From a virus, in IMG/VR virus record IMGVR_UViG_3300013131_003615, positions 1 through 46,865 of that record: 46,865 nt of DNA; one strand, 5' to 3'. Under the pieces are notes generated by a model. That model was not told the origin of the DNA. It did not search any database and worked only from the letters and a program-made list of their open reading frames with translations. A program made the translations under genes and the position numbers. Shown here one piece after another: positions 16,933 through 26,337 of the stretch. Position 1 is the stretch's first letter. Each line of letters starts with the position of its first letter.

Positions 16933-17508
16933 ATGCCAGTATTAAGCTACGATTACTTAGAAAAATGGGGAAAAGGTGACACCTTTATAGAAACAGGCAC
17001 CTATACTGGATTTACAACTATGATGGCTAGAGGCTGGGGTTTTAAAAATATCCATACTGTAGAAATTATGCCTCATCTGTATGAAAAAGCTTTAGAGCGT
17101 TTTAAAGATGAGGATAGAATTACTTGTTGGTTAGGTGATACCCCTGATGTACTAAGAGAAAATATTTTACCTAGATTGCAAGGAGAAGCAACATTTTGGT
17201 TAGATGCTCATATGATGGGTCCAACGAATCATGTACCTAATGGTGTTGCAGGTAGTTCTAAATACGGACCTGCTCCTATACTACATGAATTACAAGCTAT
17301 AGCTGAACATCCAGTTAAAACTCACACTATTTTTATTGATGATCAAAGATTGTTTGATACTCAAGTCTGGAATAATGTAAAAAGATCTGATGCATTAAAG
17401 ATTATTAAACAAATAAATCCAAGTTATGAATTCGAATGGCTAGATGGAGGCGTAGGTGATTGGCAAAGACATCTTACTAACGATATTATTGTAGCCTATA
17501 TTAAGTAA
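16933..17508 (+). CDS. SAM-methyltransferase-fold protein (paralogue of the protein at 6237)
   Basis: 191 residues. DTFIETGTYTGFTT is motif I, HTVEIMPHLYEKALERF a motif II-like region, FWLDAHMMG and IFIDDQRLFD the later acidic motifs, in the same order as the 6237 protein. First gene of the large cassette, as its paralogue is of the small one. The next ATG overlaps its TAA. A methyltransferase acting on a sugar is plausible but no acceptor can be inferred. Confidence 0.65.
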   Translation: MPVLSYDYLEKWGKGDTFIETGTYTGFTTMMARGWGFKNIHTVEIMPHLYEKALERFKDEDRITCWLGDTPDVLRENILPRLQGEATFWLDAHMMGPTNHVPNGVAGSSKYGPAPILHELQAIAEHPVKTHTIFIDDQRLFDTQVWNNVKRSDALKIIKQINPSYEFEWLDGGVGDWQRHLTNDIIVAYIK

Positions 17509-18170
17509 TGGAAAATTTAGATAATGTTGTTGTGAAAAAACCATGGGGGTACGAATATCTTTGTTATAAGAATAAAAATTTAGCTGTGTGGTTTTTACAT
17601 ATAGAAAAAAATAAATCTACGTCCCTACATTGTCATCCTAAAAAACATACCAGTCTAATAGTTTTGAACGGTGAGGTAAATATAAGTTTTATGCGAAGTA
17701 GTACTTATTTAAAAGCATTAGATAAGATTGGTATTTTTAGAAGTAGGTTTCATTCTACTTCTGCTTTAACGGATAATACTTATATTTTAGAGGTGGAAAC
17801 ACCCGAGGATAAACATGATCTTGTTAGGTTAAAGGATTCGTACGGTAGACAAAATATTGGGTATGAAACTTCAGAACATTATTACTCAAAAGATAAAAGT
17901 CATCTATGGGTAAAGGAACCCGAATGGGATATAGTGCAAAATTTTAATTCGGTTAATCTAAATCATTTTATAGCTGACGAAAGAATAAAAACCTTTACCT
18001 CAGATGATTTAATGATAGTTACAGAAGGTGGCGTTGTCACAAAAAATTATGAACAATTAGTTTATCCGGGAGATACGATAGACGGAGAATCTTTAAATAT
18101 TCTGACAGATTCATTCAACCTATTACCATATACTACCCTAATTCATATTAAACATGATACATATTTTTGA
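17508..18170 (+). CDS. Cupin-fold protein, mannose-6-phosphate-isomerase-like
   Basis: 220 residues. KPWGYEYL near the N-terminus is the phrase typical of type II phosphomannose isomerase-like cupins. It is followed by the metal motif SLHCHPKKHTSLIVLNGEV (H-x-H...E-like spacing) and FHSTSA. The second half (SDDLMIVTEGGVVTK) may be a degenerate second cupin. Likely a sugar-phosphate isomerase or epimerase, or a sugar-binding cupin, in the glycan pathway. Overlaps its neighbours at both ends. Confidence 0.65.
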   Translation: MENLDNVVVKKPWGYEYLCYKNKNLAVWFLHIEKNKSTSLHCHPKKHTSLIVLNGEVNISFMRSSTYLKALDKIGIFRSRFHSTSALTDNTYILEVETPEDKHDLVRLKDSYGRQNIGYETSEHYYSKDKSHLWVKEPEWDIVQNFNSVNLNHFIADERIKTFTSDDLMIVTEGGVVTKNYEQLVYPGDTIDGESLNILTDSFNLLPYTTLIHIKHDTYF

Positions 18171-18627
18171 TCTTGATAAAACAATCTGGGATACCCAAGA
18201 TAAGCACGGTAATTCCATTTGGGCAAAACAACTTATTTTTCCTTTAAATTTTCTAAAGGCAAATAAAGTGATAGATGACGTATATTCTCAATGCACTTTA
18301 AGAAATGGTGTAAAGAATTATATTAAAAAATTACATGATGCGGGGCATCAAATAGGTTTCATTTCTAATGCAAGACATCATGATTTTGATGATAAATATC
18401 AACCATCATTAGAATTACTAAAGATGTTTGGGTTATGGGATTATTTTAATAGTATAAAGATCTTACAATATAAATCTATTAGTAAAGCTATTCATTTAGA
18501 AAAATTAGAAGGGCATGTTGTTTTTTATGATGACGACATTAAAATAAGAAGCGAGGTATCCTATCTAAGTAATGTAACAGTGATAGATAGTTCTAATATA
18601 TTTAACTGGGAAAAAATAGATGCTTGA
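18154..18627 (+). CDS. HAD-superfamily phosphatase-like protein
   Basis: 157 residues. IFDLDKTIWDT is the HAD nucleophile motif (DxDxT), IGFISNARHH the motif II Ser/Asn position, and VVFYDDDIKIRSEV the C-terminal acidic motif. Size and motif spacing resemble the magnesium-dependent phosphatase-1 group. In this context it may dephosphorylate a sugar bisphosphate, as the GmhB phosphatase does in heptose synthesis, where a GHMP kinase (here 24176) is also used. Substrate inferred only. Confidence 0.75.
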   Translation: MIHIFDLDKTIWDTQDKHGNSIWAKQLIFPLNFLKANKVIDDVYSQCTLRNGVKNYIKKLHDAGHQIGFISNARHHDFDDKYQPSLELLKMFGLWDYFNSIKILQYKSISKAIHLEKLEGHVVFYDDDIKIRSEVSYLSNVTVIDSSNIFNWEKIDA

Positions 18628-20140
18628 TATTTTATTTGTTCATCCAAATGCTTCAGCTAAAATTTATCAAGGTCTAGCTAATAACCATTCAGCTATAGAA
18701 CCACCTATCTGGGCAGCGATGCTTGCCAACTCTGTAAGAAAACAAGGAAATAGTGTAGCTATTTTTGATGCCGAAGCAGAAAAATGTGATTATATAGAAG
18801 CAGCTAATAGAATCAAAGATTATAAAGCAAGAATAGTTTGTTTTGTAGTATATGGACAACAACCCAGTGCATCCTCTCAGAATATGGAAGGAGCAACTGC
18901 CACAGCTAGATTATTGAAACAAGAATTACCAGAGCAGTTTATTTTATTTGTGGGCGGACATGTAGCAGCATTGCCTGTAGAAACTCTTACTAGAGAAACA
19001 TTTATAAATGCAGTATGTCAAAATGAAGGCGTTTATACTATTAGAGATTTAGTAAAAGTAGAAGATCTCAATGATAGTAATTTATTGAAAAAAGTAAATG
19101 GATTGTGTTTCAGAGCTGATAAATCAGGTTTTATTTATACTAATCCAGCAGCACCTATTGTCCCTAGAGAAAAATTAGAAGAAGATTTACCGGGAATGGC
19201 ATGGGATTTATTACCTTCATTTGATAAGTATAGAACAGCAGGTTGGCATTCATGGTCTAACAATAGTGAGAATGCGCCATTTGCTGCATTGTATACTAGC
19301 CTTGGGTGTCCTTATAGATGTTCTTTTTGTATGATTAATATCATAAACAGAACAGACCCCGGTGAAAATATTTCAAGTGCAGATAGTAACTATTTTAGAT
19401 ATTGGTCTCCAGATTTTATTATAAATCAATTTGATTTATTTGCTAAAGCTGGAGTAAAAAATATTAAGATAGCAGATGAGTTATTTGTATTAAATCCAAA
19501 TCATTTTTTAAAAATTTGCGAATTAATTGCAGAAAGAAGATATGAATTTAATATTTGGGCATATTCTAGAGTAGATACTTGCAAACCTAAATATTTAGAC
19601 GCACTAAAGAAAGCTGGTGTAAATTGGCTTGGTCTTGGAATCGAAAATCCTGATACTGTAATTAGAAAAGAAATCCATAAAGATGGATTTAAAGATGTTA
19701 AGATATTAGATTTAATGAACCTAATACATGAAGCAGGAATAAATGTGGGTGGTAATTACATTTTTGGATTGCCGCATGACACACATGAATCCATGAAAAA
19801 TACTTTAGATTTTGCGTTATCTCATAAAACAGAAATGGTTAACTTTTATTCTGCTATGGCATATCCCGGCAGTCCATTGTATTTACAGGCAAGGCAACAG
19901 AGTGTAAAATTACCTGATACTTATGTTGGTTATAGTCAACATGCATATGAAACATTGAACATGGCTAATGAAAATTTAAGTGCTGCAGAGATACTAAGAT
20001 TTAGGGATTACGCTTGGAATAAGTATAACACAGATAAAGATTATTTAAATTTATTAGAAACAAAATTTGGCTCTGCCGCTAGAGTAAATTTAGAAAATAC
20101 AACCAAAATTAAATTGAATAGAAAATTGCTTGGAGATTAA
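18620..20140 (+). CDS. B12-binding-domain radical SAM protein
   Basis: 506 residues. The N-terminal 150 residues resemble a cobalamin-binding Rossmann domain (DILFVHPNA, a later FVGGHVAALPVETL). The radical SAM domain carries the cluster motif CPYRCSFC (C-x3-C-x2-C, near residue 230), with downstream GLGIENP and NYIFGLPHDT stretches typical of the family. Such enzymes methylate or rearrange unactivated carbon centres. In a glycan cassette a C-methylation or sugar rearrangement is likely. If it does use B12, the CobS/CobT-like genes at 2.8-6.2 kb become more interesting, but no link is shown. Confidence 0.85.
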   Translation: MLDILFVHPNASAKIYQGLANNHSAIEPPIWAAMLANSVRKQGNSVAIFDAEAEKCDYIEAANRIKDYKARIVCFVVYGQQPSASSQNMEGATATARLLKQELPEQFILFVGGHVAALPVETLTRETFINAVCQNEGVYTIRDLVKVEDLNDSNLLKKVNGLCFRADKSGFIYTNPAAPIVPREKLEEDLPGMAWDLLPSFDKYRTAGWHSWSNNSENAPFAALYTSLGCPYRCSFCMINIINRTDPGENISSADSNYFRYWSPDFIINQFDLFAKAGVKNIKIADELFVLNPNHFLKICELIAERRYEFNIWAYSRVDTCKPKYLDALKKAGVNWLGLGIENPDTVIRKEIHKDGFKDVKILDLMNLIHEAGINVGGNYIFGLPHDTHESMKNTLDFALSHKTEMVNFYSAMAYPGSPLYLQARQQSVKLPDTYVGYSQHAYETLNMANENLSAAEILRFRDYAWNKYNTDKDYLNLLETKFGSAARVNLENTTKIKLNRKLLGD

Positions 20141-20141
20141 T

Positions 20142-20714
20142 ATGATAAAGGCATTAATTATTACTTGGGAAAATTTCCAAGACCAGGAAGTAGTGTATCC
20201 GTTTTATAGATTAAAAGAAGAAACCAACGATGTAGTTATCGCTGCTAATGTACTTGGAAAATTTTACGGCATCATGGGTGTGAATATGACATCTCATGTT
20301 CATTTAAATACACTACATAATCTTTCTAATGAAGAAAGTAAATACAATTATTTTATGGATAATTATAATCTATTGGTATTACCTGGCGGCGTAAAATCTT
20401 TAGAAAAATTAAGACAAGAAAAACATATACTTAATTTTATTTCAGACTGGAATAACAAAGGTAAATATATTGCTTCAACATGTCATGGTGCACAATTACT
20501 TATATCTGCAAGAGTGGTGCATGGAAAAAAGGTAAGCGGATATTATAGTATAAAAGACGACATAAATAATGCAGGAGCCATTTATGTAAATGAGCCAGTA
20601 GTTGTAGACGGCAACCTAATTACTTCACCACATTATGATCATATGGGTAAATGGATGAAAACTGCTATTACTATGGTCAAAACTTCAGGATTTAATACTG
20701 CTCATGTTATTTGA
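20142..20714 (+). CDS. DJ-1/PfpI family protein
   Basis: 190 residues from the ATG at 20142 (GGAGA site). Shows the class I amidotransferase-like fold: LLVLPGG then the nucleophile elbow ASTCHGAQLL, with the Cys-His pair, and ITSPHYDH. Members include stress proteases, glyoxalases and hydratases acting on small carbonyl compounds. Placement between a radical SAM gene and a thiamine-diphosphate enzyme suggests metabolism of a small aldehyde or keto compound. Overlaps the next gene by 11 bases. Confidence 0.8.
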   Translation: MIKALIITWENFQDQEVVYPFYRLKEETNDVVIAANVLGKFYGIMGVNMTSHVHLNTLHNLSNEESKYNYFMDNYNLLVLPGGVKSLEKLRQEKHILNFISDWNNKGKYIASTCHGAQLLISARVVHGKKVSGYYSIKDDINNAGAIYVNEPVVVDGNLITSPHYDHMGKWMKTAITMVKTSGFNTAHVI

Positions 20715-21543
20715 AAAAATTTATAATAAGGCATCATTGTGCCGCGAATTTGAGTCAGAAGTATTTAAACAAGTTCAAAATAAAAATATAACTATCCCCG
20801 TTTATCTGTCTGCAGGTCAGGAGTATATCTCTGCCACTATTGCTGCCTTTATAGAAGATATGGGATTTGAAGACAGGCAAATCTTTATTCAGCATAGGGG
20901 ACATTCATCATATCTTTCATTTGGTGGAGATATTAATGAACTTATTTTAGAATTGTTGGGTGATTCTGCAGGGTGTGCTCATGGAATGGGAGGGTCAGCA
21001 TCCATTCAATCTAAAAAAGCTAATATTTATGGACACGATGGTTTAATGGGTTCACACGGACCTATTGCTGTAGGTATGTGCTATGCTAATAAAAAACCTA
21101 CTATAGTTTTTATAGGTGATGCTGCAGCAGAAGAAGATTATTTTCTTGCATCTATCGCATGGGCTGCAACAAAAAATCTTCCTATTCTATTTGTTGTCGA
21201 GGATAATAACTTAAGTATTTTAACTGAAAAGAAAGTAAGAAGATCATGGGAAATGGATGAGGTGGCGCGTGGTTTTGGGATGACTGCTTTAAATATCAAT
21301 GATGATCCTTCAGAAATTATCCCTGCTCTAAAAGGTATTTTTGAAAAACCGATTTTGCTTAATATAAAAACTAATAGAATGTTTTGGCATGCAGGTGCAG
21401 GCATAGACGATCCGAATATTTTTGATAGACATAAAGAATTTGCTAAGGATTTAGATGATTCATATGTTAAATATATCAATTTTGAAAATCAAAATCTTGT
21501 GAGACTTTTATGGAATCAAGCAGTAAACCGCTTAGAGAAGTAA
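20704..21543 (+). CDS. Thiamine-diphosphate enzyme, E1-alpha-like subunit
   Basis: 279 residues, shorter than the usual 320-400 of E1-alpha subunits. It has GHDGLMGSHGPIAVG and the TPP/Mg motif GDAAAEEDYFLASIAW...VVEDNN (GDG-type start, about 28 residues, NN end). The paired beta subunit follows in a 34-base overlap. No E2 or E3 gene is present, so this is not a complete 2-oxoacid dehydrogenase. E1-type pairs without E2 transfer two-carbon units in some sugar pathways; that is the working inference. Confidence 0.88.
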   Translation: MLFEKIYNKASLCREFESEVFKQVQNKNITIPVYLSAGQEYISATIAAFIEDMGFEDRQIFIQHRGHSSYLSFGGDINELILELLGDSAGCAHGMGGSASIQSKKANIYGHDGLMGSHGPIAVGMCYANKKPTIVFIGDAAAEEDYFLASIAWAATKNLPILFVVEDNNLSILTEKKVRRSWEMDEVARGFGMTALNINDDPSEIIPALKGIFEKPILLNIKTNRMFWHAGAGIDDPNIFDRHKEFAKDLDDSYVKYINFENQNLVRLLWNQAVNRLEK

Positions 21544-22421
21544 TTAAAGATACAGTAAAACTTCATCTTACTGAGAATAATGGTATTGCTATGGGGCAAT
21601 GCTTAACAGCTGTGGGTTGGGTAGGTGGAACTTTGCCTGAACTATATGAAGAAGATGGTATGATAGAATTGTCTATGGCTGATGTTGCAGGAAGTGGATT
21701 TGCTGTAGGTGCTGCATTGGCGGGCAAAAGACCTATGTATATAATTAGATATCAAGGATTCAATTGGTATAACGCTGCTATTCCTGTTAATTATGCTGCC
21801 AAATCTAAAGATATTTGGAAGGTGCCTTGCCCTATGTTTATTAGATCTATAGCAATGGAAGGAGGTATAGGACCTGTTGCCGGGTCGTCTCATCATGCTT
21901 TATACTACAGAATGCCTGGTATTAAAATATTTTCTCCAATGACTCCTAAAGAATATGTTCAAACTTATAATAAATTTATGGCAGATGATGATGTTTACTA
22001 TGTTTCGGAGCATAGAGGAGCATATGGTAATACTGAAGAATTACCCGATGTTGTAGTTAGAGAACCCCATTTTACTTTATTTCCAATATCAATAACAAGA
22101 TTTGCTGCGATGAAAGCAGCAGAGGAATTATTAAATGAAGGCATCAGAGTTGCAGTTCATCATATAATGCAAATCAAACCATTTAAACCTTCATTACTTG
22201 CTTTAGATTCTTTAGCTGAATCTAAATATGGTGGCATCGTTTTAGATGATGATTATACTAATGGTATAGCTAAATCTTTAGCTTTTGATTTGGGAAGTAT
22301 CACTGGTTCCAAGATGAATGTTATGGGTCTAGAAGATAAAACTGCCGGATTCTATAAACAAGTAGATAATCTTCCACCTAATAAAGATCAGATTATTAAT
22401 AAGATTAAAAGTATGTTATGA
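21510..22421 (+). CDS. Thiamine-diphosphate enzyme, E1-beta-like (transketolase C-terminal) subunit
   Basis: 303 residues. Begins with the E1-beta pyrimidine-binding domain (MIELSMADVAGSGFAVGAALAGKRP, with a Glu near the start of ELSMAD that could activate the thiamine), then PMFIRS, AGSSHHA and MPGIKIFSP, followed by the transketolase C-terminal domain. With the 20704 protein it would form an alpha2beta2-type enzyme. Stop overlaps the next ATG. Phage-borne E1 pairs are unusual; see findings. Confidence 0.88.
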   Translation: MESSSKPLREVIKDTVKLHLTENNGIAMGQCLTAVGWVGGTLPELYEEDGMIELSMADVAGSGFAVGAALAGKRPMYIIRYQGFNWYNAAIPVNYAAKSKDIWKVPCPMFIRSIAMEGGIGPVAGSSHHALYYRMPGIKIFSPMTPKEYVQTYNKFMADDDVYYVSEHRGAYGNTEELPDVVVREPHFTLFPISITRFAAMKAAEELLNEGIRVAVHHIMQIKPFKPSLLALDSLAESKYGGIVLDDDYTNGIAKSLAFDLGSITGSKMNVMGLEDKTAGFYKQVDNLPPNKDQIINKIKSML

Positions 22422-23266
22422 AATCTGACATTTTAATGTTGTTTCATTTGCACAAAGATTTCGTTTTTGATCATAAAAGCAAATGGATTAAACCTGCATT
22501 TACTGGACACGTTGAAGAATGGGCTCCGACATCTAATGCCGATAATTATATTAATGTATGCAATGCTCCCAGAAATATTTTAGATAAAAAGAAATATTTC
22601 CCAAATCAAACCTTTAAAGAATTCTTTTGGGCTATGGGAGTAGCATCATGTCATTACTATTTAAATTTTAATGATTTTGATTATAATTATTTAGGTATTT
22701 CTTGTTATGGTAGATATCTTCTTATACATAATCCCGAAAATATTCAAGAGAATAAGATTACGGTTCCTATATCTCAAGATACTACTGAGGATTTAAGTTC
22801 TGAAAGACATCTTGCTGAAGCATTAGATATACTTAGTAATTATGATATTATCACTAATCATGACAAAGCAATTAATATGTCGATTCAAGATCAATATTGT
22901 ATGCACCAATCTATTGAGCATTGGAATAAATTTAAAGAAGGTATAGATGCTCTATTTCCTGAGTATAGGCCGTTTATGGATTGGTTTACTAAGTCGAATA
23001 AAGCTAATTTTCAATCTTCTAGTCTTTGCAGAAAAGAAATTTTTAAAAAAATTTATACAGAATATTTTGCCATAATGGAATATGTTTGGCAAAATGTATC
23101 AAATACCTTCCCATTACATGGTAATGGTATAGCTGAAGAATTTCCTTTTAGATATCCTGGATTTCTAGAAGAAAGATTTATTCCCTTTTTCTTATATGCT
23201 AATGATATAAAAAGGTACAACGTACCACTGATAGAATTACGCAGTTACAATAAACAAGTATACTGA
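22418..23266 (+). CDS. DUF4422-like putative glycosyltransferase
   Basis: 282 residues. The segment NFNDFDYNYLGISCYGRYLLI parallels the DUF4422 core (a Trp/Asp-rich stretch before GL-HYRRY), and SSSLCRKEIFKKIYTEYF plus FRYPGFLEERFIPFFLY match the C-terminal Met/Cys-x-KEIF and G-L-ERL-x-I-L positions. DUF4422 proteins occur in capsule and exopolysaccharide loci and are thought to be glycosyltransferases. Match is by eye. ATGA overlap upstream; eight bases before the next gene. Confidence 0.5.
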   Translation: MKSDILMLFHLHKDFVFDHKSKWIKPAFTGHVEEWAPTSNADNYINVCNAPRNILDKKKYFPNQTFKEFFWAMGVASCHYYLNFNDFDYNYLGISCYGRYLLIHNPENIQENKITVPISQDTTEDLSSERHLAEALDILSNYDIITNHDKAINMSIQDQYCMHQSIEHWNKFKEGIDALFPEYRPFMDWFTKSNKANFQSSSLCRKEIFKKIYTEYFAIMEYVWQNVSNTFPLHGNGIAEEFPFRYPGFLEERFIPFFLYANDIKRYNVPLIELRSYNKQVY

Positions 23267-23273
23267 GGAAATA

Positions 23274-24179
23274 ATGAATAGTTTAAGTTTTCGTAAAAAT
23301 AGATTCAACAATTTACAAAATTTTTATGGTATAAACAAGTATAATGATTTTCTTGGAAATTGGGATATACCAGAAGATATATTAATGGAGTTCAAACGTA
23401 GCATTATGCTATATATCTCATCCGCTATGCACTTTGAATTCGTAGATGATGAGAATAGATTTATGCAACGATTAGAAGAAAATAAGAATAATCGATTGAA
23501 TGTTACACCTAACGGAGCAGTTGTTCCCAAAAAAGAATACACATTAGAATACAACTACTTTATTAAAAATTATTGTAAAGTAATTAGTAAACTAATAGAA
23601 AATAAACCAGATTATCTTACTGGATTTAGATTGACTCCTAATGTAAGAATTAAATTTTCTGATGAATTGGAAGAAAATAAAAATAGGCCTCAGAACACAG
23701 CATATCCACATACTGATGCTTGGTTAGAGGGTCCTTGGGGAATAATTTGTCATATACCTTTATTGGGCGACTGTGAGAAGAATTTTTTAAGAATGTACGA
23801 TATAAAAGATGAAAATACATTTAGTGATAATCTGTTGTCTCTATCCGAAAATTTTGAAAATATGCAATGGGTAAAAGAACATTATGTAGTTAGTCAGTAT
23901 AAAACTAAAAAGTATGCATTGAATTTTTGTGATTATGCTTTGTTACATGAAACTTATAGAACTGAGGGTGCAGGTGGAAGAGTATCTGTTGATTCTACAT
24001 TGTATTTTGATGAATTTGAAGTTGTAGAAAGCAGAAAACCTGAGTATATGAATCATATACCAAAAGTGGGCGAAGATATTTTTATTAAAGTGAAAAATAG
24101 TGAAATCGAAAAGTTTTACGAAAGAGAAAATGCCCAATATCACTATACTTTTGATAGTTTAGAACATGTTAATTTATGA
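23274..24179 (+). CDS. Putative non-haem iron / 2-oxoglutarate oxygenase
   Basis: 301 residues. The facial triad is suggested by PHTDAW (HxD) near residue 148 and LLHETYRTEG...GRVSVD (second His plus the Arg that binds 2-oxoglutarate) near residues 225-240, in a predicted double-stranded beta-helix. Such enzymes hydroxylate or epimerise small substrates. GAGGAA ribosome site. Another predicted oxygenase of this type lies at 27283; together they suggest oxidative tailoring of the glycan or its lipid or amino-acid part. Confidence 0.6.
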   Translation: MNSLSFRKNRFNNLQNFYGINKYNDFLGNWDIPEDILMEFKRSIMLYISSAMHFEFVDDENRFMQRLEENKNNRLNVTPNGAVVPKKEYTLEYNYFIKNYCKVISKLIENKPDYLTGFRLTPNVRIKFSDELEENKNRPQNTAYPHTDAWLEGPWGIICHIPLLGDCEKNFLRMYDIKDENTFSDNLLSLSENFENMQWVKEHYVVSQYKTKKYALNFCDYALLHETYRTEGAGGRVSVDSTLYFDEFEVVESRKPEYMNHIPKVGEDIFIKVKNSEIEKFYERENAQYHYTFDSLEHVNL

Positions 24180-25159
24180 TTGTATCTAAAACACCTTTTA
24201 GATTATCTTTGTTTGGGGGTGGTACAGACTATCCTGCTTGGTATGAAAATAATCAATGCAGTTTAATTACTGCAGCAATGAATCAATATACATATATTTC
24301 AATTAAAAATCTACCACCGTTTTTTGATTATAAAACTAGAATAATGTATTCTATAGTTGAAAAGGTAAATTTACTAAATGAAATAAAACATCCTGCAGTA
24401 AAAGCATGTCTTTCATATTTAAGTATAAATGAAGGAATGTCTATTGGTTATGATGGAGATTTACCTGCTAGATCAGGAATAGGATCAAGCTCCTCATTCA
24501 CTGTTGGGTTATTAAATGCGTTATATGCTTATAAAGGTACAAAACTAGGCAAACGACAATTAGCAGAAGAAGCTATTAACGTAGAACATAATATAATAAA
24601 AGAATCAGTAGGTATTCAAGATCAAATTGCTGCTGCTTATGGTGGTATTAATCTTGTAAAGATGGGGCAAAGTTGGTCTGTTAAAAATTTATCTTTGAGT
24701 GAAGAATACATAAGAGAATTAGAATCACATATATTATTAGGCTATTCCAATATAAGCAGATTTGCTGAAACACAAGCAAAAAAGAAAATAGATAATATAA
24801 AAGAAGGCAAATCCGAAAACGAACTTAAAGAAATTTCCGCAATAGCTTATGATGCTATAAATACAATGATCCATGAGGATGAAATATCTAAATTAGGTGA
24901 TTATTTGAAACAAAGCTGGGAAATAAAAAAGAAACTTGCCGAGGGTATTACAACTGATTGGATAGATGAAATATATAAAACAGGCATCAAGTATGGTGCT
25001 TATGGTGGCAAACTTATGGGAGCAGGCGGAGGGGGATTCTTTTATTTCCTAGCACCACCTAAACTACATAAGAAAATAAAAGATGAATTGATAAGTATTA
25101 ATATTTGGGTACCTTTTAAATTTGATTTTGAGGGCAGTAGACTTTTAACTTTAGGATGA
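24176..25159 (+). CDS. GHMP-family sugar kinase (HddA-like)
   Basis: 327 residues. N-terminal SKTPFRLSLFGGGTDYPAWY is the hallmark of D-glycero-D-manno-heptose 7-phosphate kinases and related fucose kinases; the ATP loop is LPARSGIGSSSSFTVG (PxxxGLGSSxx type), and KLMGAGGGGFF is the third motif. It phosphorylates the anomeric position of a sugar phosphate before nucleotide activation. The NTP transferase at 10566 and the HAD proteins could complete a GDP- or ADP-heptose-like route. No isomerase (GmhA) seen in the window. Confidence 0.85.
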   Translation: MIVSKTPFRLSLFGGGTDYPAWYENNQCSLITAAMNQYTYISIKNLPPFFDYKTRIMYSIVEKVNLLNEIKHPAVKACLSYLSINEGMSIGYDGDLPARSGIGSSSSFTVGLLNALYAYKGTKLGKRQLAEEAINVEHNIIKESVGIQDQIAAAYGGINLVKMGQSWSVKNLSLSEEYIRELESHILLGYSNISRFAETQAKKKIDNIKEGKSENELKEISAIAYDAINTMIHEDEISKLGDYLKQSWEIKKKLAEGITTDWIDEIYKTGIKYGAYGGKLMGAGGGGFFYFLAPPKLHKKIKDELISINIWVPFKFDFEGSRLLTLG

Positions 25160-26337
25160 TTATGAAATATCCATTGATGAGAAACAACATTACCAGAGAA
25201 GATCTTGATTTAGTAATCGAGCATCTCAAGCAGGACAATCCTATTTTAACTAATGGTCCTCATATTAGAGAGTTCGAGGAAGAATGGTCTAAATGGTTAG
25301 GTTGTAGGTATAGTGTGTTTGTAAATTCTGGTGCTTCTGCTAATCTCTTAACTATGGCTATGTTAAAGATTAAGCATCCGGAGGGAGGCGAAGTGATCGT
25401 CCCTCCGTTTACTTGGGTATCTGATATAGCATCTGTTATTCAATGTGGATTTACTCCAGTGTTTGTTGATATAAATCCGAACACTTTGGCGATGGATACT
25501 GATCTTATTTTAAAAGCTATAACACCAAGAACAAGAGCAGTTTTTATGACTCATGCTCAAGGGTTTGTTGGACTAACTTATAAGTTATTGTATTGGTTAC
25601 ATCAAAGAAAAATACCTCTTATTGAAGATGTTTGCGAATCCCATGGCGCAAAATTTAATGGTAATACACAAAAACTAGGTACATTTGGCTGGGTGTCTAA
25701 TTTTTCCTTTTACTACGCACATCATATGTCTACTATTGAAGGCGGCATGGTATGTACTGATGATAAAGATGTTTATCATACAGTCAGAATGTTAAGATCA
25801 CATGGTATGGTTAGAGAATGTAATAATGATAATTTAAAAGATCAATATATTGCAAATCATCCTGATCTAAATCCCAGCTTTATTTTTGCCCATCCTGCGT
25901 ATAACATGCGGGGCACCGAAATAGGTGGTATTTTAGGTAAGAGTCAACTAAAAAGATTAGATGAAAATATTGAAAAGCGTAATAGAAATCATGAATATTT
26001 TTTAGATAAACTTGATCCTGTAAAGTATAAAACTGATTTTTATCTTGATGGTGCAAGTAATTATGCTTTTAATCTTGTTCTTAATTCTCCGGATTTTGTT
26101 TTTGTAGAGAAACTGATGAGGGCAATGGACGACCATGGTATAGAATACAGACGAGGAAGTGCTGGTGGTGGTAATCAATTAAGGCAACCATATTTAAAGG
26201 GGTATGTTCCCGAGGGATTTGCTGAGCAATTTCCTGAGACAGATCATATGCATTTCTTCGGATTTTATATTGGCAATTATCCAGAACTTACGTTTGAAGA
26301 AATTGATGAAATTGTTGGAGTTTTAAATAATGCGTAA
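25156..26337 (+). CDS. DegT-fold PLP enzyme with His in place of the catalytic lysine (ColD/E1 3-dehydrase-like)
   Basis: 393 residues from an ATGA overlap; an ATG six bases later is also possible. Fold type I PLP family: VNSGASANLL (phosphate loop), PLIEDVCESHGA (the Asp that binds the PLP nitrogen), then SFYYAHHMSTIEGG. Aminotransferases of this family have Lys where this has the second His. The same change marks ColD and the CDP-glucose 3-dehydrase E1/RfbH, which remove the 3-hydroxyl from 4-keto-6-deoxy sugars using PMP. A 3-deoxysugar is therefore the likely product. I do not see the E1-type iron-sulphur cysteine set, so ColD-like is favoured. Confidence 0.8.
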   Translation: MIMKYPLMRNNITREDLDLVIEHLKQDNPILTNGPHIREFEEEWSKWLGCRYSVFVNSGASANLLTMAMLKIKHPEGGEVIVPPFTWVSDIASVIQCGFTPVFVDINPNTLAMDTDLILKAITPRTRAVFMTHAQGFVGLTYKLLYWLHQRKIPLIEDVCESHGAKFNGNTQKLGTFGWVSNFSFYYAHHMSTIEGGMVCTDDKDVYHTVRMLRSHGMVRECNNDNLKDQYIANHPDLNPSFIFAHPAYNMRGTEIGGILGKSQLKRLDENIEKRNRNHEYFLDKLDPVKYKTDFYLDGASNYAFNLVLNSPDFVFVEKLMRAMDDHGIEYRRGSAGGGNQLRQPYLKGYVPEGFAEQFPETDHMHFFGFYIGNYPELTFEEIDEIVGVLNNA

